Of a stretch of 64,000 bases of DNA, positions 10,825 to 21,530 are shown piece after piece. The DNA lies in the NCBI GenBank assembly GCA_032158295.1, contig CM063260.1, forward strand, positions 1,002,001-1,066,000, read 5' to 3'. The position numbers and the translations under genes were made by a program. Origin of the DNA: Pycnopodia helianthoides (Eukaryota; Echinodermata; Asteroidea; Forcipulatida; Asteriidae). Position 1 is the first letter of the stretch, and each line of letters begins with the position of its first letter. The notes under the pieces are model-generated. The model was not told the origin of the DNA. It saw only the letters and a list, made by a program, of their open reading frames with translations, and did no database searches.

Positions 10825-11181
10825 CAGGCCTGGAATTACAGGGAGGCCTTGTCCTCTGCTGCCCTGGTCTTGGTCTTGGTCTCTGTTGCCCTGGTCTTAG
10901 CCTTGTCCTCTGCTGCCCTGGTCTTAGCCTTGTCCTCTGCTGCCCTGGTCTTAGCCTTGTCCTCTGCTGCCCTGGTCTTAGCCTTGTCCTCTGCTGCCCT
11001 GGTCTTAGCCTTGTCCTCTGCTGCCCTGGTCTTGGTCTTGGTCTCTGTTGCCCCTGGTCTCTTGACATTGGTGCCCCCCCCCCACCCCCTCAAAAGATTC
11101 CCATAGACTACTAAGTATGTCTATCGGAAGTGCCCTTTGCAAAATGAAAATGGCCTTGCCCCCTCAAAGATAACAGGCCTG
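10825..11181. mobile_element. CAGGCCTGGAATT-family MITE, copy 2, carrying a minisatellite
   Basis: Starts CAGGCCTGGAATTACAGGGA and ends AACAGGCCTG, with the usual GCAAAATGAAAATGGCCTTG segment near the right end. Its centre is expanded about 200 bp by tandem 27-bp units. Intron between exons 6 and 7. Confidence 0.7.
10850..11055. repeat. 27-bp minisatellite inside the MITE
   Basis: About six units containing CTGCTGCCCTGGTCTTAG plus CCTTGTCCT. Twenty-seven is divisible by three, so three spurious open frames persist (RTRLRPGQQ, AAEDKAKTR, LALSSAALV). The unit derives from the TTGCCCTGGTCTTGGCC core of the host element. Confidence 0.92.
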
Positions 11182-11344
11182 AACTCTGTACATGTGTACA
11201 GCACAGAGGAAGAGTCGATAATAGGGCAAAGTCGACAGGTGCACCAATTTCCAAGGAGTGTCAACTACACACAAAATTATAACAATCTTTACTAGGAGTT
11301 TTTTTTTTTTTTTTTTCAAGTGATAATGAATGACCTTCACTGAC

Positions 11345-11534
11345 CTTTAACCTGACTCCTTTGGCCCCCGTTGAATCGGCCCGCTCGCTGCCAGCCAGAT
11401 CCACCAGACTGATCTTGCTGACTTTCTCCGTGAACAGGTTCGTCTCCACGTCGTGTCTTTTCTGAGTGAAGACGATGGTGAACACTGCGTGTGATCGACT
11501 GCTGGTTTCATTCATGTTGGTGGACGCCACCGTT
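11345..11534 (-). CDS. KIF1A/KIF1B-like (unc-104): Kinesin-3 coding exon 6 (switch I and II)
   Basis: 190-nt exon, residues 203-266. It carries the switch I motif [13 protein letters not shown] (209-221) and switch [20 protein letters not shown] (245-262). These sense and hydrolyse ATP and couple it to microtubule binding. The acceptor is TTTTGATAG, phase 2 in. The exon ends VRLK at a GTCAGTGA donor, phase 0. A poly-T run in the plus strand lies just beyond the donor. Confidence 0.95.
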
Positions 11535-11582
11535 CTATCAAAACAACATTTGTTGCAATTTAACAAAATAAAAAAAACAAAG

Positions 11583-11650
11583 ATGGTAGAGCGCCGGCAC
11601 ATTAATCCGAAGGTCACAGGTTCAAGTCTCGCTCTTTGTTCAACCCAAAA
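11583..11650 (+). mobile_element. tRNA-derived SINE fragment
   Basis: GGTAGAGCGCCGGCACATTAATCC then CACAGGTTCAAGTCTCGCTC reads as the A-box end, anticodon arm and B-box of a tRNA-like head. The TTGTTCAACCC tail matches the element at 54275-54410. It lacks a proper tRNA fold, so it is not a tRNA gene. Intron between exons 5 and 6. Confidence 0.6.
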
Positions 11651-11885
11651 TAAAAATTTAATAAAATCAGCATTTAAAATTTGGTTTATAGTTCTGTTTC
11701 TTTCTTCGGCCAATAGAAACCTTACGATGAGAATAACCATCCCTGTGAAGCCCATTCCACATTTCATTTGACCATGTTCTCATAATATGTTTAATGTTTT
11801 CTTTGAGTCTTTTTAATCTTTTGGTTGAGACCACTCTACTAATAATTTCATTTTTTTCAGCATATAAATTCACCCAATTCTTTTT

Positions 11886-12115
11886 AGTCATATTAATAGT
11901 CTCCACCAAGAACAATTAGATTTTTTTTTTTTACATTCTTCAATTTGTTTTCCCTCATTTAGTCATGTTTTGACTGAAATGAGTCTGCTGTAAGACTACA
12001 TTTTTAGAGTCATACCGATTGTCTCCACCAAGCATAATTTGACAATACTTGTTACATTCTTCAATTTTGCTCTCATTTATTCATCTTTCGACTGAAATGA
12101 TTCTGCTGTTTTGAC
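11886..12115. repeat. Diverged direct duplication of about 125 bp
   Basis: TGTCTCCACCAAG, TTACATTCTTCAATTT and GACTGAAATGA occur twice in the same order, starting near 11893 and near 12020, in the intron between exons 5 and 6. No coding sense. Confidence 0.6.
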
Positions 12116-12160
12116 TCCATTTTTTAGGGGATAAAACCTTCCCCGATCCTTTCCACAAAC

Positions 12161-12405
12161 CTTGCTTTGTTTCCTTCGTCCATCAAGTCCGATATATCAC
12201 TGAATGACATGACTGCCAGCTTGGACAGGTCCTCTACGTAGGGTCCGAGGAGGGGATGCTCCCTGACCCTCAGGTTCTTGTTGTTCTTGGGGTTGAGGAG
12301 GTCGCGTACTCGTTCACAGTAGATCTCCATGTAGCTGACCTCGACGGAGTATTGCATATTCGCGTCCGCACTGCTGCTGATTTTTTCAAATAACTCCTTG
12401 CACAG
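12161..12405 (-). CDS. KIF1A/KIF1B-like (unc-104): Kinesin-3 coding exon 5 (motor core)
   Basis: 245-nt exon, residues 122-202 plus two bases. It begins [10 protein letters not shown] and contains [17 protein letters not shown] and [19 protein letters not shown], nearly identical to vertebrate KIF1 proteins and diagnostic of kinesin-3. It ends DEGNKA plus AG of an arginine codon, at a GTTTGTGG donor. Reading on past the donor gives a stop in the intron, so the longer open frame here is not the real exon end. Confidence 0.96.
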
Positions 12406-12639
12406 CTAGGTATTTTTAAAAACAAAAACAATATTCCATAAAATGGAAAAAACTGGGTTTTTCATCGGACTCAGGAAAGTACCGAGTTTACATTTCTTTA
12501 CACACATGTGTATGGGTAAAACCAAATAGTATTCAACATCTATTAAATGGGTTTATTTGCTCATCAAGTACGAGAGAAGAACTATCAAATAGTACCTACA
12601 TATCATTAGAGCCTATAAAATAGGGAGACCGACAACATA

Positions 12640-12862
12640 AGGCTAGATAGATAGCTCAGTTGGTAGAGTGCCGACACGTTAATCCACTCGCTGGTCTAGT
12701 TGGTAAGACATCTGCTCTAGAATGGCAAAGGTCGTGTGTACGAATCCCACCCGAGTAATATGCCTGTGGATTTGTTTTCACAGAACTCGGGGAAGAACTG
12801 AGTATAAAGTGCTTTACACACATCGGTGAAAGGGTGAAACCAAATAATAATCCGGAGATCGT
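12640..12862 (+). mobile_element. Composite tRNA-derived SINE
   Basis: A partial tRNA-like head (GATAGCTCAGTTGGTAGAG ..ACGTTAATCC) is followed at once by a second one, GGTCTAGTTGGTAAGACATC with B-box GTGTACGAATCCCAC. The SINE body then reads GAGTAATATGCCTGTGG ... AAACCAAATAATA. The body matches 19930-20061. This looks like one SINE inserted in another, or a dimeric head. Intron between exons 4 and 5. Confidence 0.65.
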
Positions 12863-13267
12863 TGCATATATCGAGATACACCAAGTGAGGATACTAGTCT
12901 TTGACAATTACAAAAAGTATATCCTATCTTTAACTAAGCAAACATAAATTTGTCTTTTTCTAAATCACTAATAAAATATTTGCAGTAACATACAATTCTC
13001 AAATTTGTGTCCATTTCACTGATTGATAGAGGGTGCATATATGATCATATTCATATCAAATGATTACTAACCAAAATAATTGTTTTTAATACAAAATGCA
13101 TAGAGTATGCATTTTCATGTATTTTTTTTTCGTGTAAGTGACCATGGGCATTTAGTCTGACTCATCATCTGCCCTGAATGAATCCCATAAACTTAACGAG
13201 AGGACCATCGATAAGCATCGCATGTGTGCATGAGATGAAGATTAGGGATTCGTCATCAGAACGCAAT

Positions 13268-13735
13268 TTCATAAAGCTGCTTAAAGGGTCATTGATTGGT
13301 AAATGATTAAAAAAAATAGTAGCCATTATAAACTTATTTGGTGAGAAGCACTGCTGCTGTTCATAGACTATTTTTGAGAAAGGATTCCCTTCAAAGTAAT
13401 ATGGTTTGGATAATTTTTCACCCCAAATACATTTGAAACTGAGGCCTGATTCAAGCATGAATCGTTTCTCCGATTTTCTGAGGGTGGATTGAAAATTCAA
13501 ATTGAAAATTCAGAGATGCAGCTGGTACTCGCTGTCTCCTTGCTAAACGTAGATGGATTAGACGTTCTTGATGAACTGTGACAGTTATTGCTGTTTTCTC
13601 ATCAAGTAGACACTGTATTTCGCTGAAACTTTCACGGGTGACTTTTATTGTATTGTTCTCGATTATTTTGCCAATAAACCAGCATTACATTGACAAAATC
13701 CAATCTATGACACTACCTTTAAGCAGAAAGTATTG
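13268..13735. mobile_element. Long MITE-like element (GGTCATTGATTGG family)
   Basis: Begins near AAAGGGTCATTGATTGGTAA and ends near CCAATCTATGACACTACCTTT. It contains GATTTTCTGAGGGTGG and CTCATCAAGTAGACACTGTA. Diverged relatives lie at about 27900-28360, 35480-35810 and 54480-54900. No open frame of note. Confidence 0.5.
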
Positions 13736-14488
13736 CTTTACATTTTTCTGCTGAGCAAAAAATCAGCAGAGTACCAGTCACAGACGCTGCATGTGAAATG
13801 GTGTTTTGGCTATGTTTTTTTCATTTTTGTATTATAATTTTATTCATTTATTTATTTATTTTATTTTAATTTTATTTTATTTTTTTTTGGGCAACACAAG
13901 GCGTAAAGAGGCATCAGTGGGTAAATGTGGAACGGGGATTCAAAAGAGGAAATCAAAAAGTGGGACAGAGGTTGTTGAGTGAGGCAGGGAAGCAGAACGC
14001 GGGTAGTGAATTCCAAAGCAAAGGCAGTAAGCGGGAAGAAGCTCGATGAGGGTAGCCTTATTCCTGGTAAGCATAATTCTGTCGTGCTTAGCTACTTTCT
14101 GCGGTTATGCAGCTCTAAGAATTCGGGACTCCTGAAGGAGACAGGTGTCAGGGCTCGAATTCGGGGTGAAAATCAAGAAGACCGCAGGGCTTGTAGCATT
14201 CGAAACAAGACACCAAGAGAAGCATTTATTTTTTTAAATGCATTATGGGAAATAATTTTTAAATACTCAACAAAATTGCAAGATGTTTATCAGACACAGT
14301 ATTTGTCAAATTTGAATAAAAAACACAAGACTGCCGAAATCCAGTCATGAGTCTACTGGCCCAATGCTAAAATCACTGGCCTTGGGCCTGCTGGTCCAGT
14401 GAACATTTTCGAACCCTTGTTGTATCTTATTGCTTTGGATGTAGCTCATCAAATTACAACAAATTTATTGATGGTTTGGAGATCTTAC

Positions 14489-14588
14489 CAAGGGGATGAT
14501 TCCTTCTTGAGATGTTTCTTGTTTCCCCATCATGGTATAGGACTTCCCAGACCCTGTTTGCCCATATGCAAATATGCAAACGTTGTAC
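14489..14588 (-). CDS. KIF1A/KIF1B-like (unc-104): Kinesin-3 coding exon 4 (P-loop, ATP binding)
   Basis: 100-nt exon, residues 88-121. It carries the Walker A/P-loop [15 protein letters not shown] at residues 95-109, which binds ATP phosphates; GQTGSGKS falls at 97-104, the same numbering as in human KIF1A. It ends EGIIPL. Acceptor TTTCCTAG, donor GTAAGATC, phase 2 in and phase 0 out. No frame break. Confidence 0.95.
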
Positions 14589-14797
14589 CTAGGAAAGCAA
14601 ACAAACAATGCACTTTAAAAAAAGCTTCAAATACATTTCCCAGCATAAAGGATAAGGGAGCGAACTCAGAAGTTGGGCAAGTTCTAGGCTCATAGATGGG
14701 TCTCATCATTCCAAAACACAATAAGCGTTTCGAGGCACCCCTAGATAAAGTGCTATCAGGAAAGATTATCAAAAGAAAAAGAAACAAGAGTAAGTAC

Positions 14798-14877
14798 CCC
14801 TCAAAGGCGTGTGCGAGCATTTCTTGACCCAAGTCATCGTAGACCTTTTTCTGTGATGCGTAGAGTGGGTCGTCCGG
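14798..14877 (-). CDS. KIF1A/KIF1B-like (unc-104): Kinesin-3 coding exon 3 (motor domain)
   Basis: 80-nt exon, residues 62-88. It reads PDDPLYASQKKVYDDLGQE then MLAHAFEG, matching the family's YASQKQVY...AFEGYN segment just before the P-loop. The acceptor is TTCACAG and the donor GTACTT, giving phase 0 in and phase 2 out. The final glycine codon is completed by the first base of the next exon, only 209 bp away. Confidence 0.93.
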
Positions 14878-15338
14878 CTGTGAATTGACAAAAGAAAAAG
14901 AAAAATACATTTCATTAGAAAAAATGGAATTTGAACTCGAGACGTTCCACATTTTAGAGCAGAATTGTGTCTTAAATGCTAGCATCCCCCCCTCCTCTCC
15001 AGCCGGGGTTCAAGTTTTGACGAGAGGTCTGCTCTATACTTAGCAGTGGAAAGTACAAACAATTTAAATGATGTAATTGTTGCATTATGAATGAACAACA
15101 ACATCAGAATGGGGATCAGGTTGGCTCAGAGGCTTCTTTCTCTCCTTGCCTTTCACCTCTCTGTGAACCCAGGTACGAATCCCACCTCAAGACCGTAGCC
15201 TTCCGTGTAGATTGGGTTGTCAGTCCCTCCCTGATTGCATGCGTTTCACTCCCACATCTCAATCCGGCAATTTCTTCGTCGTCTTCTTTATAATTCATTC
15301 AAATATTGGCACTCCTCCCTCTGTTTGATTTGCGATAA

Positions 15339-15853
15339 AATAACTTTACTTAGGAAGTAGCACTCCGCACTGATGACATCAGTTTTTTTTTTTCAAAATA
15401 TTTGTACGTCAGACAAACATTCCACCACTAGCTCTCATGCAATCACCGCATCTGCACGCCACACCACAGTAGTACAGTCAGTACACGCCAGTAAACATAA
15501 AGCTTGGACTATGTACACGCACGTTAGTAAATTTTACCACGTTGTCTGAGATCCAGGTACTGAGCTTCTATTTTTCAGCATTAGTGCGGAGTGCTAAATA
15601 ACTTTACTTAGGAAATAGCACTCCGCACTGATGACATCAGTTTTTTTTTTCAAAATATTTGTACGTCAGACAAACATTCCACCACTAGCTCTCATGCAAT
15701 CACCGCATCCGCACGCCACACCACAGTAGTACAGTCAGTACACGCCAGTAAACATAAAGCTTGGACTATGTACACGCACGTTAGTAAATTTTACCACGTT
15801 GTCTGAGATCCAGGTACTGAGCTTCTATTTTTCAGCATTAGTGCGGAGTGCTA
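15339..15853. mobile_element. Head-to-tail tandem duplication of a 239-bp MITE
   Basis: Two nearly identical units, each an element starting TAGCACTCCGCACTGATG and ending CATTAGTGCGGAGTGCTA (15358-15596 and 15616-15853). Each is preceded by the same 19-bp flank AATAACTTTACTTAGGAA(G/A). Differences are a few bases, so the duplication is recent and includes left flanking DNA. Confidence 0.9.
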
Positions 15854-17289
15854 TTAGCAGTTTTGCAAACTGCTAAAAGCAACCCTAATTACATGTGGCA
15901 TAAATGAAGAAATTGTAAACTGCCTGGCGTTTTAGACCCTAAGCCCAAAATATTAAATATAAAAATTACAAATAATTGACCATACATCGGTGTACTGAAC
16001 GGCAAAAACTGAATCATATTATCATTCTTTCATTCCCGCTGCAATAACAACACTACTGCAAATCAGAACCAATATTGAACAATACATGACGAGCATAAAA
16101 TCATTCCTAGCTTATGAAGAGCTCGGCCTGTGCGTTGCCAGGGGACCTGAGCCAGCCTCATGGCCAGCGGTTAATGCATGCCATTCCAGCTCTGCATGGC
16201 CCTCGATTCCCCACACGTAGCCCACTGAGCTCTCTCTGCACATATGCAGGATGAAAGACCCTCCATGGTGTGTCATTGACAAGAATCAAATACAAGAATA
16301 CAGTGAGGGGGGGGGGGATCGTTCCTGAGTATACACTCCGGTATCATGCGGTTATGAATAGGGACAAATTACATATTGTTGGCCACTAATTGATCCAGTG
16401 TTCCGCCAAGCTAAATTCTTCCACAATCAAAATAATACGACGGGGCTCAGGTACAAAAAAGAAAACTAAAAAAAAAAAAAAAAAAAATCAAATTATTCAT
16501 TCGACACAATAGACAGATGGCGCCAACTTAATTTGATCAACATCACATCGCGCAGAGAAGCGCAAAAATGGGCAGGTGACATGGAGTGGGCACTTTTCAC
16601 TTGACGAGTGCAAACCCACTAAGACTCGTACATTATGAGGCATCGTAATGCGACCTTCGGCAAGCTTAAAGAGGATGACAATTAACTAGCGCTGCCATCA
16701 AGCCGTCAATTTTCTCCCGAGGGTCAGAAATGATCAAAAAAATATTCATAGTAAATAATCTTGAGAACTTAAAAAAAAAAAACTTTGGAATCCGTGACCT
16801 GAGTGAGAGAACAGACTTCTTGAGTTTTTTGCAGATTGGAGATTTCTGTTTGAATGATAGTCTTTAATTAAAGACATTACATAATTTATAATTAATCAAA
16901 AATATTAATTGCTTTTTTTTAATCTGGTAGCCTTCTTTGTATAACAGTGGAAACGGTGAAGCCCTCTTGGTTTTTCACACCGGTCAAATCAATGACTGCG
17001 TCCAAGTTGACACCTTCAATTCCAACAGCTCTGATCAAGTTCAATCAATGACCATAGTCAACCATAGTTTGACTAACTCTGATCGAACGCACGCTAGTCA
17101 ACGATGATTGGAATCTAACAATGATTGGAATAGGCCGGTCGATGATTTGTGATTGGACTATTGAGTCTGGTCGCATCACTGGTTACCAATAGCAATAGCC
17201 GTTTTAATAGCACAGTGCAGAGAGGACCAGTTATCAGAAAAAAAATGATAACGTTAATCCAACTTGCAACAATCACAAAACCGAATATG

Positions 17290-17470
17290 AATTGGCAGCT
17301 AGAGCTACGGCCTGTTGCCAAGGGTGTTGCTTAAGACATCCTATACTTCAATGCATGATGACGTGGCGATCTAGCCGTAGCCGTAGTCGCCAATTCAGAC
17401 ATTGCCTAAGACTATGTCCGAATTAATGGCTTATGGCAGTGGCTACAGCTGGAACGACTGAATTTCAGCG
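17290..17470. mobile_element. GGCTACGGCT-type inverted-repeat element
   Basis: Contains GCTACGG, TTGCCAAGGGTGTTGCTTAA, CATCCTATACTTCAATGCAT and GCGATCTAGCCGTAGCC. The same words in the same order recur at about 250-345, 9298-9410, 29340-29510 and 29630-29730. This marks an old, diverged MITE family with complementary ends. Confidence 0.55.
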
Positions 17471-18026
17471 TAGCTTGTAAGCCATAGTTTGCTAGCTGTG
17501 TAAGCAAAAAAAGGCCAATAACGCGGACCATGCATGGACTAGGGACTAGGGACAAGCAGAAATTCCCTGCTAACCCTGTGAAATACACTTGGCGTTAAGC
17601 GCGGAATTCCCCGCTTCCGTAAGCGCCGATTCTTCGCTTACGGTAAGCAGAGCCATGAAACCGGGCCCGGGTCCTTTGCAGTGTCCTCCAAATCACCCAC
17701 CGTGATAAAAATTTATCCATTTCATATTGAGATACCAGTACATTATGAGTCATGCTGTATTTATCTTGAGTCACCATTGTCCACTGTAAGATAACAGAGC
17801 AAAGATCAGTACTTCATCAATGTCTACATTGTACATAGCATTGCCGGCTGCTGTCATAATGAACATCGGTCTTTACCAGGGCATTATTCTTGTGTGGATT
17901 GACCTCCACACAAAAAAAAGGATTATTCATTATTTTGTTTACCTTCTACATGGTTCAATGCCACCTCCAACTAGATATTCCTTCATTAACGTAATAATTG
18001 TATTAGGCAAAATATTTATTTAAAAA

Positions 18027-18259
18027 ACATGTTTAGCATCTTTCCTTTCTGAAAAAGGGAAGGAGACGGGCCTTTTTTTCTTCTTTCTTCTTTTTAAATG
18101 GCCGCCCGACACATTTTTTAAGACAATCGGCCTGGCTATTTTTCAAGATGGTTGCCAGCTTTTTTCTGTGTGTTTTTTTGGTGAGCTAAAGTCAAAAAAT
18201 TCAATCATATTTACCTTAAAATAATTATTTTGTCAGAGATCAGTAAAATTGACCCTATG
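18027..18259 (+). mobile_element. CATGTTTAGCGTCC-family element, copy 1 (truncated)
   Basis: Starts AACATGTTTAGCATC and carries AATGGCCGCCCGACACA and CAAGATGGTTGCCAGC, shared with copies at 37393-37673 (inverted), 45378-45655 and 53080-53400. It lacks the right inverted end seen in the others. Confidence 0.65.
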
Positions 18260-18376
18260 ACGATGTGCTGGGTGTCATGGGACAAAATGACCATAGTGTG
18301 ACCATAATCAGTGTAGTAAGGTCACCCTTTGGTTTGCTCTGCCCTTGGTTCATCAGAAATGGGAATCAACATGTAC

Positions 18377-18698
18377 CAGGGTTCTGCCCACAGTGGTCAG
18401 TGCTGGAAAACTCGTCCGGCACTCAGGATTCCCCAACCACCACTGGCAGAATTTTCTCTGTTTCCGACCACCACACATTTTCCAAATTCTTAATTTACAC
18501 TTGCAATTTCCTTTCAAATGTTTTCAACGAAATGTAAAATTCGGTATTTACCAGTAAAATGGTATCCAAAGCCATTATTTTGAGTACTTCTTTGAAATTT
18601 GAGTCTATTTATATGATCTACCGTGTAACTGATCCATCTCGCAATGGTTTCCAGGGAAACATTTTTCCATCACTAAAAAAATCTTGGGCAGAACCCTG
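18377..18698. mobile_element. CAGGGTTCTGCCC MITE, copy 1, 6-bp target duplication
   Basis: 322 bp. Starts CAGGGTTCTGCCCACAGTGG and ends TTGGGCAGAACCCTG, flanked on both sides by ATGTAC (18371-18376, 18699-18704). Two further copies also have perfect 6-bp duplications. Non-coding body; superfamily unresolved. Confidence 0.88.
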
Positions 18699-19929
18699 AT
18701 GTACATTTGTAAGCCAAAATCAAAAATTAAAAAATTACTCTGCACTACTGTGCAGTTTGTGTTAAAAAAAAAAACATATAAGGTGAGAGACATTGCTGAC
18801 AAAAAAGGTCTGAATATAGGATCCCAACTTCAGGAGGTATGTTTGAACAATCCCTGGAGTTTTTAAATAGCTTTTAAGTACAGTATCCTTAGGGCTAGGG
18901 AAGTAGATCAAAGAGCAGGATTTCTACATCTGACAAAAAAAAACAGGTTTTTTTTGTCACCAGACAGACATAAAAAGGTCTGATTTCAGACTACAGCCTG
19001 AAATTCTCACTGCTGAAAATGTAAGCCTGACAAATTTTGAAAAACAATATCTCGACAATCATAGACAAAAAATACTCTCAAAACACATACTTTGTCCAAA
19101 ATGTTGTTGACAAATTTATACTTTGACAAAAAAAAATTATAATTTTCTCTCCAATCGCGCAAAATACAAATGGATGAAATCTTGAGGGTGACTAATTCTA
19201 AGCTATGTCAAATCACAAGTACATGAACGCACGTTCAATATCTGTACCTCTTTTGTCAGCTAATTAGCAATGCCGCCTGTTGGTGTAGCAGCCATCTATA
19301 GCAATTTGCACCAGGGCAATCAGTTTGAAATCTGATCCATTATGACTCAGTCGGCGTACATCTTGTATTATCATATCTCTCCGTCTGCGACAGGTCTCCA
19401 TTGCACCACTGCATTTAGTGCACAGCCACAAAGACACTCACATAAAAATATTTCTCATATTACTAGTATTTTTTTAGGTAAACGTTTTGCTTGTAAAATT
19501 ATTCAATAGGCTTTTGAGGCACAGTGTTCTCACTTTTGTTCATCCTGGTCATCTTAGATTGGATTGTCTTTACTCTGCTTGTTGAACTCCCTCCCACTTC
19601 CCTCTTTCTCAATCCACTCCCCTTCTATACTTTCCTCATCCCCGCCCCCTATCTCTACCCCATCTCATTCTTACCTACTGTACCTCTTTAATATACATCT
19701 ATTCTTTTTGATTGGTATATTGTTCTACAATTTATCTTTCATCTTGACTGTCCTTGATGTATGAAACTTCTTACTTTGTCTACATGTTTGAATTTTGAAT
19801 GTTGTTGGCCGAATAAGTAATTAATAATAGTAACTCTTTGCAGATCTTGTATTCAACAAACTTGAGTACTTTTCTACTCTTAATTCACGCAGCGCCGCTT
19901 AAAAAAAAAATTCAAACAACATTGAAATA

Positions 19930-20061
19930 GAATGGCAAAGATCGTGGGTTTGAATCCCACCCGAGTAATATGCCTGTGGATTTTCTTTTTTCACAGAACT
20001 CAAGGAAATACTGAGTATACAGTGCTTTAGACTCATCAGTGAAAGGGTAAAACCAAATAAT
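19930..20061 (+). mobile_element. 5'-truncated tRNA-SINE with 12-bp target duplication
   Basis: Begins within the tRNA-like head (GAATGGCAAAGATCGTGGG, B-box GGTTTGAATCCCA) and runs to ACCAAATAAT. It is flanked by an exact 12-bp repeat AACATTGAAATA (19918-19929 and 20062-20073), the mark of target-primed retrotransposition. Confidence 0.85.
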
Positions 20062-20758
20062 AACATTGAAATAACTCTTACATCACTGGTTTTCAAAATG
20101 TTGTTCATAACATCCACACGGAAAAAAGTGTGTACCCATGACTGTGGCAGTGCACATTATACATTGTACATTGTAAAATATATAGCTCCTGTATCGTGCA
20201 TAAAATTTACATTTAATGTACACGTACACAACACATCCATACTGTACAAAATGACTGCAGAATGCCTTCATTCTTGTTCCTTCGTATGATCTCTGGACCA
20301 TGGTGAACATTGTATTTAGATAGATAATTAGGTAACTTCAAGCCATTTGATGGTACGCTCGTCGAGGTCTATGAGTCCCTGCATGCCTTTTAGGTAATCT
20401 GAAGTCAGGTCAGTCACGAATTTGGCGCCTTTATAAAAACAACATCCTAGAACCTTCATATATTTGTTTCCGACCCTCGCCCCCACTTCCCAGAATCCCT
20501 CCTGTCAGCAAATTCCCCCACCCACACCCACCCCCTTACTCAGGAAAATATACCTAATCCATTAAATCTACTGTTTTATGCAGAGTTACCACAGAGTGTA
20601 CCATGTACTTATAAATTATAATGTGTATGGTTGTACAGTTAGGTCAGTGGGCAGAATCAGTGCCGTGGGTTTTTCCTAATCTGACGTCATGATCACATTT
20701 CCCACATCTCTAGCACTCATCATTGGATTTAAATGAAATAGTCACTTTTGAGGAAACG

Positions 20759-20898
20759 GGGCTCGACTTCACAAGGAGCTAAGACCGATCTGAAGATGTG
20801 TATCAATCTTAATTGCTAAGCAAAGTGTGATGTCACAGTACAAATCGCCATGGCGATATTGACGACGACTCCAAGTCTTTTCAAGAAGTCAAGCCCAC
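20759..20898. mobile_element. Small inverted-repeat element
   Basis: Ends GGGCTCGACTTC and GAAGTCAAGCCC pair, with further partial pairing inside (GGAGCTAAGACC). Similar in style to the 39985-40124 element. Confidence 0.45.
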
Positions 20899-21129
20899 AA
20901 GGACTTCGCTTACAATTAAAAGCCAAATAAATTTTCCCCATTTCATGACATTTATATCTCTCTAGGAGAAACTGCAAGTAAATTTACATCTCCATGTGTT
21001 GGTGGGTTGAGTTATTTTTAGGAGTGCATTACTCCTTGACCTTTCTCAAGGTGTGGTCATTTATTTAATTTTTTACTTTTTCCGGTCAGGTTCCCTTTCT
21101 ACCATTGATATTGACTGTTCTTTTCATCA

Positions 21130-21530
21130 TTTCATACAAAGTGACCAGACTATAATGTATATTGTCCTTCTAACCTCAGTTTGATTCTGTTAGGTTGAAT
21201 AGGAGAAAAGCAAGATGGTGGAACCATGGAGGAAGGAACTCCGTCATCACGCCGTGATGCCATCCTTTTCAATTTTAAGGACAGGGATCAGATTTTGCCA
21301 AATGTGAAAATTCCTGAAAATGGCTTCTACGCCTGGGTTCCCCCTTATTCTAGACCCAGAGCCTCCCAGATGGAACAATTCAGGAGGTTTACAGACTCTG
21401 TGCATCGCCAGAAATACAAAACTACACAATGTAGACAATTTCTTCCTCCCTTTGGTGACTGTTTCACTTCTTCCAAGAAAATTCGGAGGCTTAAGGAGGC
21501 TTTGAGAACATCCTGAAATCAGGAAGAAAA
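21130..21530. repeat. Interspersed repeat with a 96-codon open frame
   Basis: 21130-21225 (ACCAGACTATAATG .. GCAAGATGGTGGAACCATG) is repeated at about 58668-58742, and 21340-21450 (TCTAGACCCAGAGCCTCCC) at about 46085-46170. The open frame starting at 21226 lies inside this repeat, is broken in the 46-kb copy and matches nothing I know, so I treat it as repeat sequence. Confidence 0.5.

Noticed and set aside
21226..21516. 96-codon plus-strand open frame
   Set aside because: Lies in an interspersed repeat; a second copy near 46085 is not open, and no domain is recognised.
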